From the NCBI RefSeq assembly GCF_014697585.1, contig NZ_JACJSB010000002.1, positions 1 through 64,000 of the forward strand: a stretch of 64,000 bases of DNA, in the 5' to 3' direction. The position numbers and the translations under genes were made by a program. Below are positions 1 to 7,657 of the stretch, piece by piece. How positions within the stretch are numbered: position 1 is the stretch's first letter; each line of letters opens with the position of its first letter. The notes under the pieces were generated by a model. The model searched no databases and had not been told where the DNA came from. It saw only the letters and a list, made by a program, of their open reading frames with translations. Source of the DNA: Dolichospermum sp. FACHB-1091. GTDB taxonomy: Bacteria; Cyanobacteriota; Cyanobacteriia; Cyanobacteriales; Nostocaceae.

Positions 1-357
1 ACTATTATCCGTTGCACCATCCCCTGTAACTAAACTATAAGTAAAGGTATTTCCTGTATCTGGGTCTGTGCTACTGAGATTACCAACCACTGTACCAATA
101 ACTTGATTTTCCGTAACTGTGCTATTAGAGAGTGTTAAGTCGGTAGGAGTTTCGTTAACGTTACTGACACCAATGGTTAATTGTTTCTCAAAGGATAACC
201 CATCTTGGTCTGTTGTCCTCAGTCGAACGCTGTAACTGTTTTTAGTTTCAAAGTCAAATACAGAGTTGGTTTTGAGTTGATTATTGGTAATAGTGAATAA
301 ACTATTATCCGTTGCACCATCCCCTGTAACTAAACTATAAGTAAAGGTATTTCCTGT
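1..357 (-). repeat. 300-bp cadherin-like coding repeat
   Basis: Positions 1-57 recur at 301-357 with nearly no change, which sets a 300-bp (100-residue) unit for the cadherin-like part of the surface protein. More copies probably lie beyond the left edge. Confidence 0.8.
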
Positions 358-1731
358 GTCTGGGTCTGTGGTGGTTAAATTACCGACTGTTGTTTGACCT
401 TCATCAATTGTGGTGGTGTCAAGCGACAGGTCTGTGGGTGGGTTATTAAGAGTAGTAAATAGCTTAGTGATGAAAGCATCATCACCACCATTGTTAGTCT
501 GCCCATCCAAGTCTCCTTCAGTATTACCACTGACATAGATTGCCCCATCACTACCTATGGTTAGGGATCTGGCAACGTCGTCAACGCCTGTTCCTAACAG
601 CTTTGTCCAGACTTTGGTGCCATCAGCATTATATTTGGTGATGAAAGCATCATCACCACCATTGTTAGTCTGCCCGTCCAGGTTTCCTCTAGTATTACCA
701 CTGACATAGATTGCCCCATCACTACCTATGGTTAGGGATCTGGCAACGTCGTCACCGCCTGTTCCTAACAGCTTTGTCCAGACTTTGGTGCCATCAGCAT
801 TATATTTGGTGATGAAAGCATCATCACCACCATTATTAGTCTGCCCGTCCAGGTTTCCTCTAGTATTACCACTGACATAGATTGCCCCATCACTACCTAT
901 GGTTAGGGATCTGGCAACGTCGTCAACGCCTGTTCCTAACAGCTTTGTCCAGACTTTGGTGCCATCAGCATTATATTTGGTGATGAAAGCATCATCACCA
1001 CCATTGTTAGTCTGCCCGTCCAGGTTTCCTCTAGTATTACCACTGACATAGATTGCCCCGTCACTACCTGTGGTTATGGATCTGGCAACGTCGTTATCGC
1101 TGGTTTCTAACAGCTTTGTCCAGACTTGACTCCCATCAGCATTATATTTAGTGACAAAAACATCGGTAATAATAGTAGTATTACTACTACTACTATTAAT
1201 CAGTCCGGAAAGAATATCTATGGCAGAACCACTGGCAATATTACCACTGATATAAATAGACCCGTCACTACCTGTACTTAGGGCTGTGGCAATTTTGTTG
1301 TCAGTGGTCTCTAACTGCTTTGTCCAGATTTCGGTGCCATCGGCATTATACTTGGTAACGAAAGCATTAATAACACTGCTATTAGTCAGTAAGCCCAGGA
1401 TGTCTATAGTAGAACCACTGATATAAATAGACCCGTCACTACCCGTACTTAGAGATGTAGCAACTTTGTTATCGGTGGTTCCTAACTGCTTTGTCCAGAC
1501 TTGAGTGCCATCCGCATTATACTTGGTGATGAAAGCACTAACAACACTGCCATTAATCAATGCAGAGATTGGATCAGAAGCACTGATAGTATTAACACTG
1601 GCGTATATTGCCCCATCGCTGCCTGTAGTCAAGGCGGTGGCAATGTCGTTATCGCTGACTCCCAACAGCCTTGTCCAAGCTGTTGTGGCTGATAGTTCTA
1701 CTGGGATTAACAGACCGGGTTGAGTAGCCAT
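1..1731 (-). CDS. SBBP beta-propeller / cadherin-like repeat protein (partial, 3' end outside window)
   Basis: The frame is open without a stop from the ATG at 1731-1729 to the left window edge (577 codons), so the C-terminus is missing. The N-terminus reads MATQPGLLIPVELSA. It is followed by seven units of about 57 residues with the consensus TKYNADGTKVWTKLLG...GSDGAIYVSGNT, the SBBP (beta-propeller) repeat, which together could close one seven-bladed propeller. From about position 430 down to 1 the protein changes to cadherin-like repeats of 100 residues (TENQVIGTVVGNLSSTDPD, NTFTYSLV). Such proteins are usually large, exported or cell-surface, calcium-binding or adhesive proteins; no classical N-terminal signal peptide is seen, so export by a C-terminal signal (type I secretion) is possible but unseen. 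Family assignment is secure; function is inferred. Confidence 0.85.
   Translation of the reverse strand, partial: MATQPGLLIPVELSATTAWTRLLGVSDNDIATALTTGSDGAIYASVNTISASDPISALINGSVVSAFITKYNADGTQVWTKQLGTTDNKVATSLSTGSDGSIYISGSTIDILGLLTNSSVINAFVTKYNADGTEIWTKQLETTDNKIATALSTGSDGSIYISGNIASGSAIDILSGLINSSSSNTTIITDVFVTKYNADGSQVWTKLLETSDNDVARSITTGSDGAIYVSGNTRGNLDGQTNNGGDDAFITKYNADGTKVWTKLLGTGVDDVARSLTIGSDGAIYVSGNTRGNLDGQTNNGGDDAFITKYNADGTKVWTKLLGTGGDDVARSLTIGSDGAIYVSGNTRGNLDGQTNNGGDDAFITKYNADGTKVWTKLLGTGVDDVARSLTIGSDGAIYVSGNTEGDLDGQTNNGGDDAFITKLFTTLNNPPTDLSLDTTTIDEGQTTVGNLTTTDPDTGNTFTYSLVTGDGATDNSLFTITNNQLKTNSVFDFETKNSYSVRLRTTDQDGLSFEKQLTIGVSNVNETPTDLTLSNSTVTENQVIGTVVGNLSSTDPDTGNTFTYSLVTGDGATDNS
471..1154 (-). 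repeat. Tandem 171-bp SBBP-coding repeats
   Basis: The same landmark (atgaaagcatcatcacc) starts at 470, 641, 812 and 983, exactly 171 bp apart, and a diverged version follows at 1154, then 1358 (a 204-bp step) and 1529. The units between 470 and 983 are almost identical at the nucleotide level, which indicates recent duplication or gene conversion. The longer unit holds an in-frame insert of 33 bp rich in AGT/ATT triplets near 1170-1200. Confidence 0.9.
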
Positions 1732-1869
1732 AATTCCTTTTGGTATAGAGTCTAAAATCAATTTTATGTGACAAACTTTTATCTATTTAGTATTTTTAGC
1801 TTCAAAGTAAAAATACTACTAATTTATGTTTTTATCAAGGCAAGCTGAAACAATCCTACCATTTTAAAT

Positions 1870-1993
1870 AGGACTTACGCAAGTGTTACACTAAAAATCT
1901 ATTGTAGGGGACATCAGATATCAACAATCCGTTTATTTGCCGGATTTGTGCGTTAGTCATGCACCTTACCAATGTGCCAGATGCGTAAGTCCT
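1870..1993. mobile_element. MITE-like element with AGGACTTACGCA terminal inverted repeats
   Basis: AGGACTTACGCA at 1870-1881 is matched by its exact reverse complement TGCGTAAGTCCT at 1982-1993. The 124-bp interior has no coding potential. A second element with the same 11-bp ends lies at 31939-32072. Similar ends occur on cyanobacterial insertion sequences, so this is probably a non-autonomous derivative; the parent element is not in the window. Confidence 0.6.
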
Positions 1994-2006
1994 GTTGGTT
2001 TTTAAT

Positions 2007-2034
2007 TTCTAATTTCTAATTTCTAATTTCTAAT
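2007..2034. repeat. TTCTAAT heptamer array (4 units)
   Basis: Four direct copies of TTCTAAT follow the MITE-like element in the gap before the glycosyltransferase gene. The rest of the gap 1732-2112 shows nothing else recognisable. Confidence 0.8.
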
Positions 2035-2112
2035 TCTCTTTTCCCTGTTCCCTGCTATAAATATAGTTTTTATATATTTTGATTTTTTGTCAATTATCGG
2101 GGAGTGAAGTTA

Positions 2113-3300
2113 ATGAAGATATTAGTGCTGAGTTGGGAATTTCCACCCAGGATAGTCGGGGGAATTGCTCGTCACGTCGCTGAGTTGTACCCGGAACTGA
2201 TCAAGTTAGGCCATGACATTCACCTCATTACCCCTGAATTTGGTCAAGCAGCCCTTTATGAAGTAGTGGAAGGGATTCATATTCATCGTGTCCATGTGGC
2301 TGCTAGTAACGATTTTTTTCACTGGGTGGTGAATTTAAATGAGAGTATGGGCGCTTATGGTGGTAAGTTGTTGAGGGAAAAGGGGCCATTTGATTTGATT
2401 CATGCCCATGATTGGTTAGTTGGTGATGCAGCGATCGCTCTTAAGTATATCTTTAAAATTCCCTTAATTGCCACCATTCACGCCACGGAACATGGACGTT
2501 ACAATGGTATTCACAATGATACCCAACGCTATATTCATGATAAAGAATATGCACTGGCTGAAAATGCTTGGCGGGTAATCGTTTGTAGTGAATATATGCG
2601 TCGAGAAATCGGGCGATCGCTTTCTGTCCTTAGTGATAAAATTGACGTAATATATAATGGTATTCGCCCAGAAAAGAAACAACATGACAAAGATTTTCAT
2701 CCTCAAGATTTTCGGCGACAATTTGCCAGAGATGATGAAAAAATTGTTTATTATCTTGGTCGCATGACCTACGAAAAAGGTGTACCTGTGTTACTTAATG
2801 CTGCTCCCAAGGTGCTTTGGGAAATGGGCGGTAATGTTAAATTTATCATAGTCGGTGGTGGTAATACTGAACATCTGAAACGTCAAGCTTGGGATTTAGG
2901 AATTTGGCACAAGTGTTACTTTACTGGGTTTCTCTCTGATGAATACTTAGATAGATTTCAAACTATCGCCGACTGTGCGGTTTTCCCCAGTCTTTATGAA
3001 CCCTTTGGTATTGTTGCTTTGGAAAGTTTTGCCTCTCGCGTACCAGTCATAGTTTCCGATACTGGTGGTTTTCCTGAAGTAGTTCAACATACAAAAACGG
3101 GAATTACTACCTGGGTAAATGATCCTGACTCTGTAGCTTGGGGAATTTTAGAAGTTTTGAGAAACCCAGATTATTGTCAATGGTTAGTAAATAATGCCTA
3201 TGCAGATTTAGAAACAAGATTTAGCTGGCCAAAATTAGGTAAGCAAACAGAAATGGTTTACGAAAGAACAGTCAAAGAACGAGGAGAAATTGTCTGGTAG
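2113..3300 (+). CDS. Glycosyltransferase family 4 protein
   Basis: A 395-residue GT-B fold glycosyltransferase. The N-terminal domain opens with MKILVLSWEFPPRIVGGIAR, the acceptor-side pattern of GT4 enzymes and of glycogen-synthase-like proteins, and carries HAHDWLVG near residue 95. The C-terminal donor-binding domain has YLGRMTYEKG and the E-x7-E signature within PSLYEPFGIVALE. The protein would use a nucleotide-sugar to extend a polysaccharide or glycolipid in the cytoplasm; the acceptor cannot be told. A longer GTG start at 2104 is possible, but GGGGAG at 2099-2104 is ideally spaced for the ATG at 2113. The next gene on the same strand starts about 150 bp downstream. Confidence 0.88.
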   Translation: MKILVLSWEFPPRIVGGIARHVAELYPELIKLGHDIHLITPEFGQAALYEVVEGIHIHRVHVAASNDFFHWVVNLNESMGAYGGKLLREKGPFDLIHAHDWLVGDAAIALKYIFKIPLIATIHATEHGRYNGIHNDTQRYIHDKEYALAENAWRVIVCSEYMRREIGRSLSVLSDKIDVIYNGIRPEKKQHDKDFHPQDFRRQFARDDEKIVYYLGRMTYEKGVPVLLNAAPKVLWEMGGNVKFIIVGGGNTEHLKRQAWDLGIWHKCYFTGFLSDEYLDRFQTIADCAVFPSLYEPFGIVALESFASRVPVIVSDTGGFPEVVQHTKTGITTWVNDPDSVAWGILEVLRNPDYCQWLVNNAYADLETRFSWPKLGKQTEMVYERTVKERGEIVW

Positions 3301-3451
3301 TGATAAAAAACGGCATCAAACTCTAAATGAGAATTAAAGACTACTCTGATTATTAGCCGTAAAAAAACAGTACAAACCCTGTACGCTGGGAATTTAGCTC
3401 CTCAAATGCGAGAGTTAGAAATGATTGCTGTTTGCTTGACAAGATTTGAAT

Positions 3452-4498
3452 ATGACAAAAGCATTCCCAAATATATCGAGGCATTTGCAGAATGCAAAAA
3501 ACAGCTTGTTGAGGGTGGTAAACCAAATTATCGGCCGTCTGACAGCACAGTTAAAGCAGTTCCTCAAGGATATCATTGCTGATCACCAAACTCCTGCCCC
3601 TGAACCTATTTATCAATTACCTAAATTAGCCGGTCCTGTTCATAACTTAGGTGGTGGTGGTACTGATGTTGATGATGCCATTCAATGGATGATTAATCAA
3701 GTCAGGGGAGGTAGTAACAGCGATATTAAAGTTAATGTTTTAGTGATTCGGGCTGCTGGTAAGGATGATTACAATCAGTTAATTTATTCCATGAAAGGTG
3801 TCAAATATGTAGAAACTCTCATCATTCGTAACCGCCAAGAAGCGAACAGAACGGATATTTTTGATAAAGTCAGAAATGCTGGAGTAATTTTCTTTGCTGG
3901 AGGTGATCAATGTGAATATATTCGTCACTGGAAAAACACTAAATTAGAAGTTGCTATCAAGTCAGTTTACGATAAAGGTGGTGCTATTGGTGGTACAAGT
4001 GCCGGCGCAATGATTCAAAGTGAATATGTTTATGATTCTTGCGCTTGTGTAGATAGCATTGAAACTTACGAAGCCCTTGATGACCCTTACAGAAATATTA
4101 CCTTTACCTATAACTTTTTTCAGTGGAAGCATTTGCGAGGAACTATTATTGATACCCATTTTAATGAACGCAAAAGAATGGGGAGAATTATGGTTTTTAT
4201 TGCTAGACAAATTCAAGATGGTGTATCTTCAACTGCTTTAGGGATAGCAATTAGTGAAGAAACTTCTGTATTGATTGATCAATATGGTATTGCTAAAGTT
4301 ATGGGTAAAGGTGCAGCCTATTTTGTGTTAGGAGATCATCCCCCAGAAGTTTGTGAAAAAGGTACTCCTCTCACTTATCACGACTATAAAATTTGGCGAG
4401 TTTCTAGAGGTAACACTTTCGATTTAAATAAACTACCGTCACGAGGTTATTATCTCAGAAGTGTCAAGCGGGGAAGATTTGATTTAGATCCTTATTAG
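3452..4498 (+). CDS. Cyanophycinase-like peptidase (family S51)
   Basis: A 348-residue S51 peptidase-like protein. The nucleophile-elbow GGTSAGAMI places Ser183; DTHFNERKRMGR (His236) and ISEET (Glu269/Glu270) match the conserved His and acidic positions of cyanophycinase, and AGGDQCEYI matches its conserved GGDQ box. Cyanophycinase splits the storage polymer cyanophycin into beta-Asp-Arg dipeptides. The usual N-terminal IGGAEDK start of CphB is not seen. Instead about 65 extra residues (basic and helical) precede LAGPVHNLGGGGTDVDDA, so this may be a paralogue with another substrate. The ATG at 3452 is preferred to TTG at 3446. No cphA is nearby. Confidence 0.75.
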   Translation: MTKAFPNISRHLQNAKNSLLRVVNQIIGRLTAQLKQFLKDIIADHQTPAPEPIYQLPKLAGPVHNLGGGGTDVDDAIQWMINQVRGGSNSDIKVNVLVIRAAGKDDYNQLIYSMKGVKYVETLIIRNRQEANRTDIFDKVRNAGVIFFAGGDQCEYIRHWKNTKLEVAIKSVYDKGGAIGGTSAGAMIQSEYVYDSCACVDSIETYEALDDPYRNITFTYNFFQWKHLRGTIIDTHFNERKRMGRIMVFIARQIQDGVSSTALGIAISEETSVLIDQYGIAKVMGKGAAYFVLGDHPPEVCEKGTPLTYHDYKIWRVSRGNTFDLNKLPSRGYYLRSVKRGRFDLDPY

Positions 4499-4503
4499 AT
4501 ATG

Positions 4504-4639
4504 AAGTTGCTAGTTATCTAGTTGAGGCTGGTAATGGGTAATGGGTAATGGGTAATTGGTGAGTAATTTTCTGTTTTCATCCTGTTCATCCTTTAATCTT
4601 GGATATCCTGATTATGACATTTTCCCTAACTAGCAACTT
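4504..4639. mobile_element. MITE-like element, copy 1 (AAGTTGCTAGTTA ends)
   Basis: The 13-bp end AAGTTGCTAGTTA (4504-4516) is repeated in inverse at 4627-4639. The interior contains a GGTAATG heptamer run (about 4530-4556) and the segment tttcatcctgttcatccttt. Copy 2, in the opposite orientation, lies at 5176-5298. Confidence 0.65.
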
Positions 4640-4759
4640 ACGTTATTAGATATCAAGTAAATTTAGGTGTGTAAGTTAAAACGCACCTAATTTCTATATT
4701 GTATAATGCAAGAGGTTTTTAGCGATTTTACAGCAAGTAGCTTTGAGTGAGGTACACCT

Positions 4760-4780
4760 TGTGCGGGCAAGATGCCCGCA
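4760..4780. other. Perfect hairpin GTGCGGGCA/TGCCCGCAC
   Basis: A 9-bp GC-rich stem with a 3-nt loop inside an AT-rich gap. It belongs to a dispersed family, since related GC-rich cores occur near 33958-33980 and 55565-55590. It could form an RNA hairpin, but no T-run follows, so a terminator role is not supported. Confidence 0.5.
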
Positions 4781-5033
4781 CCACAAGAGTTTTATTATTA
4801 ATATCTGTACTTTGTGAATATCGGAAACTGCTGTATATTTTTTTATATTTTTTTATATTTTTTACAGGGCTTGGTTTTTTCATGTCAACACATCTATTCA
4901 TCATCGAGGTTTATTAGAATTACCTTGGATTTATTTGGGTAGTTTTTTAGCGAAATAGGTGGGAATTATGTTAAACAAATTTTTTCAGGTTCTTTCAGGG
5001 ATTGAAACCAGCGCCGGCGATGATAAATCCCAT

Positions 5034-5113
5034 CTACACAAGCAAAACCCGCCAGTACGGGTTGGAAATTTATCATTTATTTAGTCCACTTTCTGCGGAC
5101 TTTGTTTGTGTAG
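5034..5113. repeat. Small fold-back repeat (CTACACAAGCAAA ends)
   Basis: CTACACAAGCAAA at 5034-5046 is nearly the reverse complement of TTTGTTTGTGTAG at 5101-5113. Two further small hairpins sit inside (cccgccagtacggg and agtccactttctgcggact). This looks like one of the short palindromic elements common in Nostocales intergenic DNA. No ORF is present. Confidence 0.55.
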
Positions 5114-5175
5114 CCGCGAATTCCATTCCCTGGGACTGGGACTATCTTCATCATTCTTTATTCTTTAAATAACGT

Positions 5176-5298
5176 AAGTTGCTAGTTAGGTAAATTGTCA
5201 AAATCAGGATATCCAGGATTAAAGGATGAACAGGATGAAAACCAGATATTTTATTACCAATTACCAATCACCAGCCCCAACTAGATAACTAGCAACTT
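5176..5298. mobile_element. MITE-like element, copy 2 (inverted relative to copy 1)
   Basis: AAGTTGCTAGTTA at 5176-5188 and its reverse complement at 5286-5298 bound a 123-bp element. Its reverse complement matches the 4504-4639 element over most of its length. Copy 2 has only short GGTAATT units where copy 1 has the expanded heptamer run. The gap 4499-5341 holds no gene; besides the elements listed I see only AT-rich DNA with a repeated tttttatat motif near 4838-4862. Confidence 0.65.
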
Positions 5299-5341
5299 GA
5301 GTTTGATACTCCCCATATACCTAATCTCCCAATCTCTGATT

Positions 5342-6181
5342 TTAATATTTACCTGTAAATATTCGTTCTGCAGGACCTGTCATGTAAATCCGGTTGTCAA
5401 TTTCTGACCATTCAATTTCTAAGAGTCCACCCGGTAGTTCAATTGTGACAGTGTGATCGCATAAATCATTCAATACCCCTGCTACCAAGGATGCACAAGC
5501 ACCTGTTCCACAAGCGAGGGTAATTCCTGCACCTCTTTCCCAGACTCGCATTTTCAAATAGTTACGATTTACTACTTGAATAAATTCAGTATTGGTTTTG
5601 TTAGGAAATACTGGATGCTGTTCAAATTGAGAACCAATGTTTTCTAAATTAATTGCAGCAACATCTTCCACAAATGTGATACAGTGGGGATTACCCATGC
5701 TGACGCAGGTAACATTCCAAATTTTCCCAGCTACTTGCAAGGGATGATTAATGACTTGAAGTTCATGAGATACTAAAGTTGTAGGAATTTTCCCCGCTAA
5801 TAATGTAGGTTGACCCATATCTACTTTAACTTGACCACAATCTGTAAGTTGAGGTGTGATTACACCTGCTAAAGTATGAATATGATATTTATCTTTAGTC
5901 CGGTCAATACCTTCTAATTCTGTGATAAATGCGGCTAAACAGCGAATACCGTTCCCACACATTTCTGGTTCTGAACCGTCGGAGTTAAAAATCCGCATGG
6001 TGTAGTCAGTACCATTTTGTCCAGGAAGTGCGAAAATAATACCATCTGCCCCGATACCAAAATGACGGTCACACCACTGTACTGCTTTTTCTGGTGTCAG
6101 TACTGGTGTCAATGAGGAACGGTTATCAATGAGAATAAAATCATTACCGAGTCCGTGATACTTAGTAAATTCGATTGCCAT
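5342..6181 (-). CDS. dapF: Diaminopimelate epimerase
   Basis: A 279-residue enzyme of normal family length. It converts LL-diaminopimelate to meso-diaminopimelate in the lysine and peptidoglycan pathway, in the cytoplasm. The start [15 protein letters not shown] is typical. The two catalytic cysteines are in EMCGNGIRC (Cys75) and [11 protein letters not shown] (Cys224), and the GNGIR and GTGA loops that bind the substrate are intact. It stands alone, between the repeat-rich gap and a 400-bp gap. Its product is the amino acid added by MurE, encoded at 21766-23265. Confidence 0.97.
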   Translation of the reverse strand: MAIEFTKYHGLGNDFILIDNRSSLTPVLTPEKAVQWCDRHFGIGADGIIFALPGQNGTDYTMRIFNSDGSEPEMCGNGIRCLAAFITELEGIDRTKDKYHIHTLAGVITPQLTDCGQVKVDMGQPTLLAGKIPTTLVSHELQVINHPLQVAGKIWNVTCVSMGNPHCITFVEDVAAINLENIGSQFEQHPVFPNKTNTEFIQVVNRNYLKMRVWERGAGITLACGTGACASLVAGVLNDLCDHTVTIELPGGLLEIEWSEIDNRIYMTGPAERIFTGKY

Positions 6182-6377
6182 TCTGCCTTCTGTAGATAAT
6201 TTATCGGATATTCACTTATAATATATGCCTTATGTGAGTTGAGAAACAGGATGCTGTTCAAAAGTAAGAACATCAATAACAAAACGCTGATGCAGAAAAA
6301 TCCGCAGAGTATGACTGGTCATTTTAGCGACAACATGGACGCAGAGACGGTCAACCTTCTTTCTCAGTAAAGGAAAG

Positions 6378-6482
6378 ATCACAATAGTCTTAGATCATAG
6401 TCTTGGTCGCATAGGTGGGTATTTTTTAGTAGAAGAATTAGCTAAAATTTCACAAGTTTGTATTTATGATAGAGCCGGATAA
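6378..6482 (+). pseudogene. Alpha/beta-hydrolase gene remnant
   Basis: In this frame the DNA reads ITIVLDHSLGRIGGYFLV then EELAKISQVCIYDRAG and a stop. This matches the segment VVLESGLGG...V...AKFTRVC.YDRAG found before the nucleophile elbow of many alpha/beta hydrolases, but nothing of the catalytic part follows and no start is apparent. It is therefore a fragment of a lost gene. The rest of the gap 6182-6580 shows nothing else I can name. Recognition is by eye. Confidence 0.5.
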
Positions 6483-6580
6483 AGACTTGATTATTAATTA
6501 TAATATCCTGAAGATTATTGACTAACATTTGTCAATAATTACTTTTTTATTCATGTCCTTTACAGTTTAATACTTTTACT

Positions 6581-7492
6581 ATGTCTACTCAACGCATAAT
6601 TCAAATTATATACACAGATGGTGCTTGTACAGGTAATCCCGGCCCTGGCGGTTGGGGTACAGTAGTCTATTTTGATGATGGTTCAGTTCATGAAATGGGT
6701 GATTCATCCCAACATACCACTAATAATAAAATGGAAATGCAAGCGGCGATCGCGGCATTGGAATTTTTTAAATCATCTGGACAAACTCAACCTATTACCC
6801 TGTACACTGATAGTGAATATCTGATTAATTCTATTACTAAATGGATGCCAGGTTGGAAAAGGAAAGGCTGGAAAAAATCAGATGGTAATCCTGTCCAAAA
6901 TCAAGACCTTTTGGAAATCCTTGATCAACTTAATAGCCGACTGATACAATGGCAACACGTCCGGGGACATTCTGGTAATATTGGTAATGAACGCTGTGAT
7001 GCGATCGCTCGCTGCTTCGCTAACGGTAAAACCCCTAACCTCCAACAGTTATTCCCCAACTCTGTTTACGAAACTTTACCTAAAATCAGTGAAATGAGTG
7101 AATCACTAGTATCTGATTATCCGATCAACTCTACAATAATAATTAATCAAAATACACTGGAAAGCAGTTCATCTGTATCAGATATAACCATTATGGAACC
7201 TTCTACTGCCCCAACCGCGACTACAACCAACGAACAACCCATTGAAATCAGGGTTTCACAACTTCGTAACTTAGTGGAAACTTTGCGTATTGCGGACGAA
7301 ATTGCCGAAAAAGGCTACCTAATCACCAGTTCAGAATTAGCAGACTTAATGAGTGTTCACTCTAGCGCCGTTACCAGCAGAGGTGATGAATGGCGCTGGC
7401 GAAATTGGATAGTTTCACGGGTAAGACGTGAAGGTAATCAAATTCTTTGGGAACTGGAACGTGGAGACAAAATAGAAACCGAAATAGAATGA
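6581..7492 (+). CDS. rnhA: Ribonuclease HI with C-terminal extension
   Basis: Residues 1-150 are a complete RNase HI domain: YTDGACTGNPGPGG (Asp13), KMEMQAA (Glu52), YTDSEYL (Asp77) and NERCDAIAR (Asp140) give the DEDD metal site, and the basic WMPGWKRKGWKK segment is the substrate-binding handle. It cuts RNA in RNA-DNA hybrids. At 303 residues the protein is twice the E. coli enzyme. A low-complexity Ser/Thr/Asn linker (about 165-220) joins it to a C-terminal domain of about 80 residues (VSQLRNLVETLRIADEIAEK, then SSELADLMSVHSSAVTSRGD and WRWRNWIVSRVRREG), which looks like a small helix-turn-helix-like module and may bind nucleic acid. That last point is inference. Confidence 0.9.
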   Translation: MSTQRIIQIIYTDGACTGNPGPGGWGTVVYFDDGSVHEMGDSSQHTTNNKMEMQAAIAALEFFKSSGQTQPITLYTDSEYLINSITKWMPGWKRKGWKKSDGNPVQNQDLLEILDQLNSRLIQWQHVRGHSGNIGNERCDAIARCFANGKTPNLQQLFPNSVYETLPKISEMSESLVSDYPINSTIIINQNTLESSSSVSDITIMEPSTAPTATTTNEQPIEIRVSQLRNLVETLRIADEIAEKGYLITSSELADLMSVHSSAVTSRGDEWRWRNWIVSRVRREGNQILWELERGDKIETEIE

Positions 7493-7600
7493 ACAATGAA
7501 GAGGGAATAGAGTCGCCAGTTTTTCGGTGTATACTTTTTTAAGTAAATTTTGTATCTCATTCAACAATACCCTGGCCAAATTAAAAAAGTCTTGATTCCT

Positions 7601-7631
7601 AGGTGGGGTTGAGGTTTGTTTAACCCCACCT
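7601..7631. terminator. Probable bidirectional terminator hairpin
   Basis: AGGTGGGGTT (7601-7610) pairs perfectly with AACCCCACCT (7622-7631) across an 11-nt loop, between the convergent rnhA and ABC transporter genes. An A-run (7634-7640) follows on the plus strand, so a U-tract would precede, not follow, the stem on the minus-strand transcript. Confidence 0.5.
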
Positions 7632-7657
7632 CCAAAAAAATATTGATTCAGTTGTTG

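Noticed and set aside
1501-1723. Plus-strand ORFs over the left-edge repeats
   Set aside because: They are antisense to the strongly supported repeat protein on the minus strand.
4990-5008. CRISPR-like sequence ending in ATTGAAAC
   Set aside because: Cyanobacterial CRISPR repeats often end this way, but there is only one copy and no regularly spaced repeats nearby.
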